From positions 62,001 to 126,000 of the forward strand of contig NZ_BAOS01000029.1 of the NCBI RefSeq assembly GCF_002443295.1: a DNA stretch of 64,000 nucleotides, in the 5' to 3' direction. Source of the stretch: Candidatus Scalindua japonica. Its GTDB lineage: Bacteria > Planctomycetota > Brocadiia > Brocadiales > Scalinduaceae. Position numbers and translations under genes: made by a program. Every line of letters starts with the position of its first letter. Position 1 is the first letter of the stretch. Under the pieces are notes generated by a model. The model saw only the letters and a program-made list of their open reading frames with translations, did no database searches and was not told the origin of the DNA. Positions 26,804 through 35,705 of this stretch are shown here, one piece after another.

Positions 26804-28337
26804 AGAGATATTTTATTTAACTACGCCGATTTATTATGTGAATGATATTCCTCATATAGGTCATTCATACACGACAATAGCTGCTGATACTTTAGCAAGA
26901 TATAAAAGGATGCGAGGTTATGATGTCTTCTTTTTAACAGGAACGGATGAACACGGACAGAAGATAGAAAAGGCCGCCAAAGTGAATAATGAAGATCCTG
27001 TTGAGTTAGCGGATAGAGTGGTGGATAGGTACAAAAATTTATGGCAAACACTTGATATAACCAATGATGACTTTATCAGGACCACGGAAAACCGTCATGT
27101 AGAACAGGTACAAAATGCATTTAAGAAAATGTATGAAAATGGAGATATCTATCTAGGAGAGTATGAAGGGTGGTATTGTATCCCATGTGAGAGTTTCTGG
27201 ACATCAGCACAGTTGTCCCTGAATAACTGCCCGGAGTGTGGACGCTCTGTTGAAAAAATAAGAGAAAAAAATTATTTCTTCAGATTATCAAAATACCAGA
27301 ATTTACTTATAGAATATTTTGAAAAACACCCGGATTTTGTTAAACCGGAGTCGAGACGGAATGAATTATTCAGAAGATTAGAGGGTGGTATAGATGATAT
27401 CAGTGTGAGCAGGGCCGCAGTTGAATGGGGAGTGAATGTTCCAATGGACAATACGCATACCATTTATGTGTGGGTTGATGCCCTTTTTAATTATATAACG
27501 GCTTTAGGATTTGATGTCTCTGGAACAAGAAAGAAATATTGGCCTGCCAGAGTGCACATAATCGGTAAAGAGATATTATGGTTTCATGGAGTTATATGGC
27601 CTGCAATGTTGATGTCGTTGGGTATAGAAGTACCTCACCAAGTTTTTGCTCATGGTTGGTGGACACTTGAAGGAAAAAAAATATCAAAATCATTAGGTAA
27701 CGCGATTGACCCTGTTGAGATTACGAAAACATACGGTGTAGATCCATATAGATATTTCTTGCTGAGAGAAGTCCCATTTGGACTGGATGGTAATTTTTCG
27801 TACGAAGCTATGGTTAACAGGATAAATTGTGATTTGGGGAATGATCTCGGGAATCTTCTCCATAGAACATTGACGATGATTGAAAAGTATTGTGATGGTA
27901 TTGTGCCGGAACATGAGGGCCCATTATCAACCGAAGGGAAAGGATTGGCCGAGAGGTCTAAGGTGCTATGTGATGAAGTTGATCATGCAATGAACAACTT
28001 ACAATTTAGTAAGGCGTTAGAGTCAATATGGGAATACATCGGGCTGGTTAATAAATATGTGGAGATTTCAAAGCCATGGGTCTTGGCAAAAGAATTAAGC
28101 ACGAAAAACAGGCTTAATGAAGTCCTATACAACCTTGCCGAATCGATAAGAGTAGTTTCGCTGTTTGTTTTGCCATTTATGCCAAACGTAGCTGCTGAGA
28201 TGAGCAAGCAGTTGGGGTTGTCTTCAGATGACAAATCATCTGGGAATAATTTTACGTGGGGAGGGATGCGTCCCGGGACCAGAGTGTGTAAAGGCTCTCC
28301 GGTATTTCCCAGGTTTGAATATTCTGTAGAGAATTAG
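26796..28337 (+). CDS. metG: Methionyl-tRNA synthetase
   Basis: This class I synthetase charges tRNA-Met. It shows the HIGH motif as HIGHSY, the connective-peptide zinc cysteines (WYCIPCESFW and NNCPECG), the KMSKS motif as KISKSLGNAIDP and the anticodon-binding helix bundle. At 513 residues it is the short form without the C-terminal dimerisation (Trbp111-like) domain. The start is GTG 26796, overlapping the end of ricT; no ATG gives the conserved N-terminus. Confidence 0.97.
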   Translation: MDKEIFYLTTPIYYVNDIPHIGHSYTTIAADTLARYKRMRGYDVFFLTGTDEHGQKIEKAAKVNNEDPVELADRVVDRYKNLWQTLDITNDDFIRTTENRHVEQVQNAFKKMYENGDIYLGEYEGWYCIPCESFWTSAQLSLNNCPECGRSVEKIREKNYFFRLSKYQNLLIEYFEKHPDFVKPESRRNELFRRLEGGIDDISVSRAAVEWGVNVPMDNTHTIYVWVDALFNYITALGFDVSGTRKKYWPARVHIIGKEILWFHGVIWPAMLMSLGIEVPHQVFAHGWWTLEGKKISKSLGNAIDPVEITKTYGVDPYRYFLLREVPFGLDGNFSYEAMVNRINCDLGNDLGNLLHRTLTMIEKYCDGIVPEHEGPLSTEGKGLAERSKVLCDEVDHAMNNLQFSKALESIWEYIGLVNKYVEISKPWVLAKELSTKNRLNEVLYNLAESIRVVSLFVLPFMPNVAAEMSKQLGLSSDDKSSGNNFTWGGMRPGTRVCKGSPVFPRFEYSVEN

Positions 28338-28404
28338 AGCTCGGCTAATGCCGTCCATCCGGTTAAGAATAAAAATTGTTTATCTTCGGATCCAGGAATG
28401 AAAT

Positions 28405-28854
28405 ATGAGTAAAAAGAATGTACATGACACGTGGAAAAAACTTCAAGGATTAGTTAATAAAGATTGTCGCTATTCAATGCAATCATATCAATTCATTTTT
28501 GAAGCACTTGATTATACCGTTTCTCAGCTTGGTAAAAAATACAATAGTTCAATAGAGCAAGAACGTCATGTCACCGGGCAGGAACTTTCGGAGGGGATTA
28601 AACAATTTGCAATGGAAAAATTTGGCTATATGACAAGGATTGTTTTTGAACAGTGGGGTATAACTAAAAGTGGTGATTTTGGAGAAATAGTTTTTAATTT
28701 GGTTGAAAGTGGATTAATGGGTAAAACAGAAACGGACTCTTTAGATGATTTTAAGGAACTTTACGATTTTTATATAGAATTTGATGAAAAATTTAAAATT
28801 GAAGGAGATTTTGACTTTTCATACTCTTGGGATTTTTTAAAGTATAGTGGATAA
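28405..28854 (+). CDS. Minf_1886 family protein of unknown function
   Basis: The 149-residue protein matches the small family called Minf_1886, found in Planctomycetes, Verrucomicrobia and others: YQFIFEALDYTVSQLGK, HVTGQELSEGIKQFAMEKFG, and WGITKSGDFGEIVFNLVE. It has no signal peptide or membrane segment and no known activity. It is convergent with the SUMF1-like gene. Confidence 0.85.
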   Translation: MSKKNVHDTWKKLQGLVNKDCRYSMQSYQFIFEALDYTVSQLGKKYNSSIEQERHVTGQELSEGIKQFAMEKFGYMTRIVFEQWGITKSGDFGEIVFNLVESGLMGKTETDSLDDFKELYDFYIEFDEKFKIEGDFDFSYSWDFLKYSG

Positions 28855-28872
28855 GGAATTACTCTTCTAAGT

Positions 28873-29532
28873 CTAAGTTGCGTCTTTGACACAACGGTAA
28901 CCAACGTTGTTGTCCTTGCCAATCGGGACGCTGCAGCTTCTATAGGAACAGCTTAAAATATTCATGTGATTTATCCACGAGCCTCCACGCACCACACGGT
29001 ATTTTCCTTCAGTGTACCATTCCTGGCACCATTCCCAGATGTTTCCTGCCATATCATAACAACCAAAAGGGCTGACTCCTGAAGGATGAGTTCCAACGTT
29101 TGTAGGGGCACCTTTCGAAATATCTAAATCAAAAACAGCGAGGCTTAGATCCGGTTTCACATTTCCCCATGGATATTCCCTTCCATCTGTTCCTCTGGAA
29201 GCTTTTTCCCACTCCTTTTCTTGCGGCAGTCTTTTCCCAGACCAATTCGCATAAGCAACAGCATCATTCCAATTCACTCCAACCACAGGTTGATCCGGGT
29301 TGTTAAATTTTTTTTCATTCCAGAACGCCGGTTCAACATAATTTGTTTCTGACATAAACTTCTTGTATTGGTTATTTGTTATTGGATACTTATCAATGTA
29401 AAAAGCATCAACATTTACAGAATTTTTCTCAATTCCCATCAAAAATATTCCAGCGGGTATATAAACCATCACTGAACCGTCTTTTTCATTAACGATTTCC
29501 TTTTTCTGAGTTATATTACTCTTTTCTTCCAT
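28873..29532 (-). CDS. SUMF1/formylglycine-generating-enzyme-like domain protein
   Basis: The 219-residue protein is a single FGE-sulfatase domain: FYIDKYPITNNQYKKFM, PVVGVNWNDAVAYANWSGKR, LPQEKEWEKASRG, YPWGN, GCYDMAGNIWEWCQEWY and RVVRGGSWIN, ending NNVGYRCV. True formylglycine-generating enzymes need two catalytic cysteines; here the C-terminal region reads LSCSYRSC and only one appears to align, so sulfatase activation is doubtful. The wider family also includes ergothioneine-type oxygenases and structural domains. No signal peptide and no sulfatase gene nearby. Confidence 0.85.
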   Translation of the reverse strand: MEEKSNITQKKEIVNEKDGSVMVYIPAGIFLMGIEKNSVNVDAFYIDKYPITNNQYKKFMSETNYVEPAFWNEKKFNNPDQPVVGVNWNDAVAYANWSGKRLPQEKEWEKASRGTDGREYPWGNVKPDLSLAVFDLDISKGAPTNVGTHPSGVSPFGCYDMAGNIWEWCQEWYTEGKYRVVRGGSWINHMNILSCSYRSCSVPIGKDNNVGYRCVKDAT

Positions 29533-29965
29533 AATTGTAGCTGTTCTTATTAATTAATAAATTGAATTTCTATTTTTTATTACCTGTTCACTTTTTTCAA
29601 GAATGATTTTGCATTCATAATGTTGTGTTTCATTGTACTAATATAATGGCAAGACAAAGCATGATAAATATACAGTGTCTTGAATATTATTCAGCAAATT
29701 TACAAATTTTAATATCGACGTTGTGGTTTGTAAATTACGATAGATGTGTTATTTAAGTCTGATAAGGACGTGCTTAATCTACATTTATTAAAGTAGTTTG
29801 TCAAGGACAAAGAGTGCAAAATGAAAGTTGAATTATGTGCTGGAATACTTCCAGGATAAAAATAAACGACTATGTCTTCATTGTTTATGTTTTAAACACA
29901 CGTAAAGTGTCCTGTATTAAGTGAATTCTAAAATTATATTATTATTAACCCGGCAATTATACAGA
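29533..29965. other. Non-coding stretch between the SUMF1-like and HtrA genes
   Basis: AT-rich, no gene or clear hairpin seen. It should contain the promoter of the minus-strand SUMF1-like gene. Confidence 0.4.
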
Positions 29966-31096
29966 CTAATTAATTGACTGAACAGCTATCCGGAGTGATT
30001 TTCTTACGCCATTTCTGATAATGACAATATCTACTTCGTCACCAACGTCATGCCTGTCCATAATTCTGACAAGGTCGGAACTTTTGCTCACCTTGGAACC
30101 GTCAACTTCAATTATTATATCTCCCATCTCTATTTGTCCGTTCGGCAGGCGTTTCACTTCCCGCAGCCCGGCTTCTTCCGCCGTGCTTCCTTTAAACACT
30201 TCAAGTATTCCCACACCTTCAATTCCTAATCTTGACATAATGTGTTCCGGTATAATCGAGATGCCAAATCCCGGACGTCCTACCTTTCCATAATTGATCA
30301 GTTTCGTGACAACCCGGTTTACCGTATCTACAGGTACCGCAAAACCAACACCGGAATAAGTCCCGCTGGGACTTATGATAGCGGTGTTTACACCAATCAA
30401 CCTGCCGAAGGAATCAAGGAGAGGACCGCCGGAATTTCCCGGATTAATGGCTGCGTCCGTCTGGACAACATCGTAAATATACCTTTTGGTCATAGACTGA
30501 ATTGTCCTGTCCAAGGCGCTGATAATACCGGTAGTCAAGGTGGAATCCAATCCAAAAGGGTTTCCGATGGCCAGTACCTTTTGTCCGACCCGTAAATCGC
30601 TGGAACTTCCTATCATCAAAGGCGAAATATTAAGGTTTGCAGGATTAATCTGTAATACTGCCAGATCATGGTCGGGATCAGCGCCAACGATTGTAGCATC
30701 GTAAGTTTTTCCGTCCATCAGCTTGACTTCAATTTCATCTGCCTCATAAATAACATGAAAATTTGTAACTATATGGCCCTTACTGTCCCACAGAAAACCA
30801 GAACCGGTTCCCTGGGGTATCTCCATAACGTTAAAAGAGAAAAAATCCCTCTGAAACCTCTTGTTGGTTATATAAGTGACAGATGGTGAAGATTGTGCAA
30901 AGACCTCCATGTTTACTCTTTCATCAGCGCCTAACTCACCCACCGGTTGTGTTACCGGGCGTATTGCAACTTTTGGCTGGAAAAAGCTTGTAGGCTTGAT
31001 ACCAAAAAAATCGGCAACTATCCAAACGATTACGATAATAATCAGGACTCTGGCCAGCTTTACCATTTTTGGATTTGTAAAAGTGTCGTTTTGCAT
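29966..31096 (-). CDS. HtrA/DegP-like S1C serine protease
   Basis: The protein has an N-terminal membrane anchor (LARVLIIIVIVWIVADFF), a trypsin-like domain with the catalytic triad visible as NFHV, DPDHDLAVL and GNSGGPLLD, and one C-terminal PDZ domain (about residues 270-370: RPGFGISIIPEH, GDIIIEVDG). At 376 residues it fits the single-PDZ DegS/HtrA type. It would degrade or sense misfolded proteins outside the cytoplasmic membrane. The start may be Met1 or Met11; neither has a strong ribosome binding site. Confidence 0.95.
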   Translation of the reverse strand: MQNDTFTNPKMVKLARVLIIIVIVWIVADFFGIKPTSFFQPKVAIRPVTQPVGELGADERVNMEVFAQSSPSVTYITNKRFQRDFFSFNVMEIPQGTGSGFLWDSKGHIVTNFHVIYEADEIEVKLMDGKTYDATIVGADPDHDLAVLQINPANLNISPLMIGSSSDLRVGQKVLAIGNPFGLDSTLTTGIISALDRTIQSMTKRYIYDVVQTDAAINPGNSGGPLLDSFGRLIGVNTAIISPSGTYSGVGFAVPVDTVNRVVTKLINYGKVGRPGFGISIIPEHIMSRLGIEGVGILEVFKGSTAEEAGLREVKRLPNGQIEMGDIIIEVDGSKVSKSSDLVRIMDRHDVGDEVDIVIIRNGVRKSLRIAVQSIN

Positions 31097-31500
31097 TAAT
31101 TTAGTGGAATTTCAGTGTCGATAACACTTCGACTCCATTCAGTGTGACATCGTTCATAACTCTATCATCTGGTGTCATCCTGAGCGGAGTCGAAGGACAG
31201 CCTCTTTCGTGAAAGCTGACTAACTTGTAATAATATAGTTACAGGGCCAAGATATTACAATGATTTTTTTTTATGAAAGTAATACTGTTTACTCGATAAA
31301 GTCATAAACAGCAACCTTGCGAACGAGTGGTTTGAGTGTTTTTTCGACTGTTTTTTGTGTATCGGATGATTAAGGTATTCAAACAGTTTCTGCTTGTTTT
31401 CAAAAGAGAGATAGATTGCAACGTCAAAACAAGGTATCATAATGCATATGGATACAATGCATTGGTGTACGGCGTATAAAGGGCACGTGGCAATATGCTC
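31097..31500. other. Intergenic region with an imperfect inverted repeat
   Basis: Apart from the repeat at 31128-31194, no gene is supported. A minus-strand open frame at 31255-31440 has no recognisable product. Confidence 0.45.
31128..31194. repeat. Dispersed intergenic palindrome (TTCGACTCC...GGAGTCGAA type)
   Basis: TTCGACTCC at 31128 and TGTGACA at 31144 form the left arm; the right arm 31173-31194 ends GGAGTCGAA. The 22-base arms pair with four mismatches. Related fragments occur at 34727-34757 and 44846-44935. Confidence 0.6.
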
Positions 31501-32610
31501 CTACGCAGAACATACTTCTTTCCTCACGGTAATGCTTTCGATATATTCCTCTTTTGGTTCATAACCGGTTCCGGGTGCCCGTGGTATCTTGATAAATCCA
31601 TCTTTGTTGACGGTGACGGGTGGTTCGATGATGTCCTCTCTATAGTATCTCTCGCTTGCCGATACATCACCGGGCAGAATGAAACCGGGGAGTGTTGACA
31701 TCGCTATATTATGGGAACGTCCAATGCCAGCCTCTAACATCCCTCCGCACCAGACCGGAATATTGTGTTTATAGCAGTAGTCGTGTATCTTAATGGCCTC
31801 ACTGAAGCCGCCCACACGCCCCAGCTTTATGTTGATAATCCTGCCACTTTTTAATTCAATTGCCTTGCGAGTTTTATCGAGTGAGGTAATCGGTTCATCC
31901 AGGCAAATGTCAGTATTAATCTGTCTTTGTAAATATGAATGATCAATAATATCATCATGGCTTAACGGCTGCTCTATCATGAGAAGATTAAATTCGTCAA
32001 GGCGTTTCAAAAGATTCAGGTCAGCGAGTGAATATGCGGCATTAGCGTCTGCAGTGAGTGTGATATCGGGAAAAGTTGTACGGACAAGTTTAAGGATATC
32101 ATAATCCCATCCCGGTTTTATCTTAATCTTTATTCTCTGGTAACCGGCTTCGATTTCAGCCCTGATTTTATCTAAGAGTTGCTGAGGGGTGTCATGTATT
32201 CCTATAGATACTCCACAGGGGATATCTTTGCGTGTTCCACCCAGCAATTCATACAGGGCTATTTTGTTGGCTCTTGCAGTCATGTCCCAACAGGCATTTT
32301 CTACTGCAGCGCGTGCCATCTGATGCCCTCGGATTTGTTTGAAATAATGTCCAACTTCTGATGGTGTTTTCCACTCTTTTCCAATTGCGATTGGCGCTAA
32401 GATATCTTTGATAATAATCCAGGCAGTATTTACAGTCTCATGAGAGAAAAAAGGTTTTTCTCCGGTTGTACATTCACCATAACCAACGGCACCATTACAA
32501 TATACTTTTGTCAAGAGTATACGGCGTTTTTCAGTCCTTCCAAAGCTGGTTTCAAAATAGTGAACAAGGGGTAGATTTATTTCCCGTATTTCAAGCTGTT
32601 CAATTCTAAT
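31501..32610 (-). CDS. Enolase-superfamily o-succinylbenzoate synthase / N-succinylamino acid racemase
   Basis: The product (369 residues from the chosen start) matches the MenC2/NSAR branch: INLPLVHYFETSFGR, YGECTTGE, the KIKIKPGWD catalytic lysine pair, TADANAAYS, MIEQPLSHDD, CLDEPI, INIKLGRVGG and WCGGMLEAGIGRSHN with LPGDVSAS. These enzymes make o-succinylbenzoate for menaquinone, racemise N-succinyl amino acids, or both. No other men gene is nearby, whereas a COG3375-type acyltransferase (37017-37880) is, which favours the racemase. I place the start at an ATT codon (32610): AAGGAG lies six bases upstream, this is exactly where the family's N-terminus begins, and no ATG, GTG or TTG is nearby in frame. 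The longer frame from TTG 32736 has an unrelated 42-residue extension. Confidence 0.88.
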   Translation of the reverse strand: MRIEQLEIREINLPLVHYFETSFGRTEKRRILLTKVYCNGAVGYGECTTGEKPFFSHETVNTAWIIIKDILAPIAIGKEWKTPSEVGHYFKQIRGHQMARAAVENACWDMTARANKIALYELLGGTRKDIPCGVSIGIHDTPQQLLDKIRAEIEAGYQRIKIKIKPGWDYDILKLVRTTFPDITLTADANAAYSLADLNLLKRLDEFNLLMIEQPLSHDDIIDHSYLQRQINTDICLDEPITSLDKTRKAIELKSGRIINIKLGRVGGFSEAIKIHDYCYKHNIPVWCGGMLEAGIGRSHNIAMSTLPGFILPGDVSASERYYREDIIEPPVTVNKDGFIKIPRAPGTGYEPKEEYIESITVRKEVCSA

Positions 32611-33000
32611 ATTTTGCTCCTTAAAAAAAATTAATGAATAGGCCGTGCTTATTAAGTAATACGGGCGGAGAAGAAAGCTCAAAAACCAGTCTGACTCTTC
32701 CACGGTGGAGGGGAGAGACAGGATAGAAATATCCAATGAGGAACCAAGTATATCAATCCCGGTTGAAATAATGAAGGATTTTGTGTTCGGAACGAAATTA
32801 TTATAGCTTGAATAACCTGTAAATTTCTATGCGCTATAATCTTTGTGATTTTAATGTGTTTCTTTGTTTTCGGTATTCGCAGGCTTACAACTTGGCTTTA
32901 CCTGCCTGATGTAAGAACGAAACAAATTTTTTTCTGGAAATATTTTCTTCAAATAGTAAAGTGTGTTCTTGCCTGATATTCATTAAAATAATTTATTCTG

Positions 33001-33726
33001 ATGTTGATAAAAAATATTTTGGCTGTCTTATTTATCCTGGTAATCGGTTTACAAGCAGGCTGTTGTTACCATAGTTCAAATCTTCCTATGTTACTCAAAA
33101 CCTGGTTTTGTAAAGAATGCAACGTGAAAAGTCTGGATGATAATCCTGAGCAGGCAAAGCTCCATGTGATGGTTATGTATAGTGGAACGTCTTGTGAGCA
33201 CAATGCTTTGCAAGTGTATAGCCGGACAAATGGTCCTGTTTTCTGGGATCCGGCAGGTAGTTTTGCTTCCCACCGCCGTTATACTGGTCGGATGGGAAGG
33301 CGTGTTACGGTGCTCCGGTAAAAGATGGTCCTGTGCGTGAAAATGATGTATTTGTAGAGAAAGTTCTCGGAATCAACCAATATTTGGATTGGCGGAAACG
33401 TATTAACACGCAAGCTGTTGAAATTTTTGAATTTAACGTTTCTGATGAGCAGGCCGAAGAAATCTGGACTATTCTTCGATATGGTACTAAACGTCCACAT
33501 CCTAAAGGCCGTTTCAGCACGAATTCAATGGGAGGACTGTGTGGTTTCTCGGTTGCGAAAAATTCTTCACCGATTTGTTGATGATATTGTCACAGTGGAT
33601 ACGGTTTGGGACCCTCACAACCTGGCAAAAAAACTTTATCAAGAAAATCCGGATAGTGTAGTTGTTTATAAAGATGGGCATTTGTATCATTATTTCCCTT
33701 CAGTAAATTATATTAGAGAACACTGA
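33001..33726 (+). pseudogene. Frameshifted paralogue of the exported protein at 34884
   Basis: Three plus-strand fragments together match the intact 266-residue protein: MLIKNILAVLFILVIGLQ to about 33300, then YGAPVKDGPVRENDVFVEK to GLCGFSVAK, then RKILHRFVDDIVTVDT to the stop at 33726. The first frame change is near 33300; the second is near 33560 in a run of A, where one A fewer would restore ILHRFVDD. Either the gene is dead or these are sequencing errors; both candidate catalytic residues (His in SCEHNAL, Cys in GLCGFS) are still present. Confidence 0.8.
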
Positions 33727-33945
33727 AAGAGTAAAAAATATTAGATTTTTCATATAATTTGAAGATATGGTTGTAGATTAATTGACATTGAGACTGGAAA
33801 TCTTAAAAGGAAATTGTTATGTTCATAAGTATTAATTTTTTATAAATGATAGTGGAGAAACCCACCATTCGTTTCTACGGTATACCAGACAGTAAAGACT
33901 CTAGGTTGGTAAATGCATTACATTAGGACTAATAGGTGTAATTAT

Positions 33946-34593
33946 ATGAAAATACTGAATTCCTTTATTCTATTTTTTGTGTCAGTTATTATCTGTGCAA
34001 ATGTCCATGCTGGCACAAGTACTCCTAAGCGCTACCCAAAGTCATTTTCCGGAATTATTAATTACGAAATATCCGGTTCTACCATAACAGGAACTGAGGT
34101 TGTTTATTATGACGATTGGGGAAGACGTGAGGCAATATATACAAAAACAACTATGGATCTGGCTGGAGTAACAGTGGATCGATATACATTAACTATTCTC
34201 GAAGAAAATGGACAGTGGATAAATACTATTGATCTTAATGCGAGAACGGGAATGAGGATGAGGAACCCAAGGTATAAAGATTATGTTGGAAAATCCAGTA
34301 GAGAATTGGAAAAGATTACGAAAAATAATTTAATAGATGCTGGTGCTCATAAGGCTGAATTTGAATGGATTGCGGGTAAAACCTGTGTTGTCTGGGAAAA
34401 AAAATATACCAGTGTTAAAACCTGTACATGGAATGGAATAATCCTGAAAAAAATAACCGGGACCGGGTTTTCCAGGATAACCAAAGTTGCAACTGAAATA
34501 AAAGAACATGTTACTATTCCTGAGGAAAAATTTACCATTCCTCCAGACATTGAAATGAAAACGGTGAATATATCTACATTGCATGGCAACTGA
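33946..34593 (+). CDS. Exported protein of unknown function (DUF4412/LolA-like appearance)
   Basis: From ATG 33946 the 215-residue product has a signal peptide (MKILNSFILFFVSVIICANVHA, cleavage after AHA or HAG). The mature part alternates beta-strand-like stretches: FSGIINYEISGS, EVVYYDDWGRREAIYT, TIDLNARTGMRM, CVVWEKKYTSVKTCTWNGI, and KFTIPPDIEM near the end. This pattern resembles DUF4412-type proteins with a LolA-like fold, but I cannot confirm it. It lies between the two paralogous exported genes. Confidence 0.6.
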   Translation: MKILNSFILFFVSVIICANVHAGTSTPKRYPKSFSGIINYEISGSTITGTEVVYYDDWGRREAIYTKTTMDLAGVTVDRYTLTILEENGQWINTIDLNARTGMRMRNPRYKDYVGKSSRELEKITKNNLIDAGAHKAEFEWIAGKTCVVWEKKYTSVKTCTWNGIILKKITGTGFSRITKVATEIKEHVTIPEEKFTIPPDIEMKTVNISTLHGN

Positions 34594-34883
34594 ATAGTGA
34601 CACCTGTTTCATTTGTATTCAAGACATCTTTTTTTCACAAATATTTCGTTTATAAGAGTAAAGTTACTATTGTAACCTGTGTGGAAGAAAGCGTAATATA
34701 TCGACTTTAATGATTTTCATCGATTAGATTCTTCGCTACATTCAGAATGACATAATAATCTTAACTTTGAAATTTCTCATATGATAATATATTAACTTAT
34801 TAACAGTGTATTACCGATTTGGTTACGATACGGTCTTTGAGAACTTAACAGTAGGGAAATGTTTTCTTTAGACAGCACACACT
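34594..34883. other. Intergenic stretch with a repeat half-site
   Basis: No gene. TTCGCTACATTCAGAATGAC near 34731-34751 is related to the dispersed palindrome at 31128. Confidence 0.4.
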
Positions 34884-35684
34884 ATGTTTTTGTTGAATAA
34901 ACTTATGGAAATTTATTTCAATGCCAAAAAAATTATAATGGTATTGCTTTTTCTAGCTGTCGGTATTAATACCGGCTGTTGTTTTCATCGTTCATATCCT
35001 CCAATGCTGCCTGTGAGTTGGAAAGCCAACGAATGTGACCCAAAAAGCCTGGAGGACAATCCTGAACAGGCAAAACTTCATGTAATGGTTATGTATCATA
35101 CGACGTCTTGTAAGCATACTGCATTACGCTTATATTCTCCGTCAAAAGGTCCACTTTTCTGGGATCCGGCTGGAGCTTTTGCCACTCAAATCCGTTATTT
35201 AGGTCCGGCGGCACGTCATAATAGGGATTACGCAACTAAACGCTATATGGATGCGAAACGCAGGGATGATGTGATGAGCGAAAAAGTCCCAAGTCTTAAT
35301 CAATATCTGGACTGGCGAAAAACTATTAACACACATGCTGTTGAAATTTTTGAGTTCAATATTACAGGTAGTGAGGCGGAAGAATTTTATGCTATTCTTC
35401 GCTTTGGCACCAAGCGTTCACATCCAAAAGGCCGGTTTAGTACAAAAGCAATTGGATTGACATGCGGGTTATCTGTTGCGAGATTTCTGCATCGCTTTGC
35501 TGAGGATGTTGTTGAGGTGGATACCGTCTTTTTCCCTCATAACCTGGCAAAGCAACTGTATAATAAAGATCCGGATAGAGTTATTATCTATAGGGATGGG
35601 CAGTTGTTTTATTATATACCTGCATATAACTTGTTGAGTAATCATCTCATCAATTGCTGCCGCAGGAGCTTACGGTATGGGTGA
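34884..35684 (+). CDS. Exported protein, possible permuted NlpC/P60-like thiol hydrolase
   Basis: The 266-residue protein has an N-terminal hydrophobic segment ending in TGCC, perhaps a weak lipoprotein signal. The core contains SCKHTALRLYSPSKGPLFWDP (His78), LNQYLDWRKTINTHAVEIFEF, and GLTCGLSVARFLHRF (Cys194). A histidine in the first half and a cysteine at the start of a helix in the second half is the order found in circularly permuted NlpC/P60 (LRAT/PPPDE/YaeF-like) hydrolases. Both residues are kept in the broken paralogue at 33001. I do not recognise the family by name; the fold assignment is an inference. A start at Met8 (34905) is also possible. Confidence 0.6.
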   Translation: MFLLNKLMEIYFNAKKIIMVLLFLAVGINTGCCFHRSYPPMLPVSWKANECDPKSLEDNPEQAKLHVMVMYHTTSCKHTALRLYSPSKGPLFWDPAGAFATQIRYLGPAARHNRDYATKRYMDAKRRDDVMSEKVPSLNQYLDWRKTINTHAVEIFEFNITGSEAEEFYAILRFGTKRSHPKGRFSTKAIGLTCGLSVARFLHRFAEDVVEVDTVFFPHNLAKQLYNKDPDRVIIYRDGQLFYYIPAYNLLSNHLINCCRRSLRYG

Positions 35685-35705
35685 TTAATCATAGACGGTG
35701 GACAG

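Noticed and set aside
32611-32736. N-terminal extension of the MenC-like protein from TTG 32736
   Set aside because: The extension is unrelated to the family and lies before a clear AAGGAG and the conserved N-terminus.
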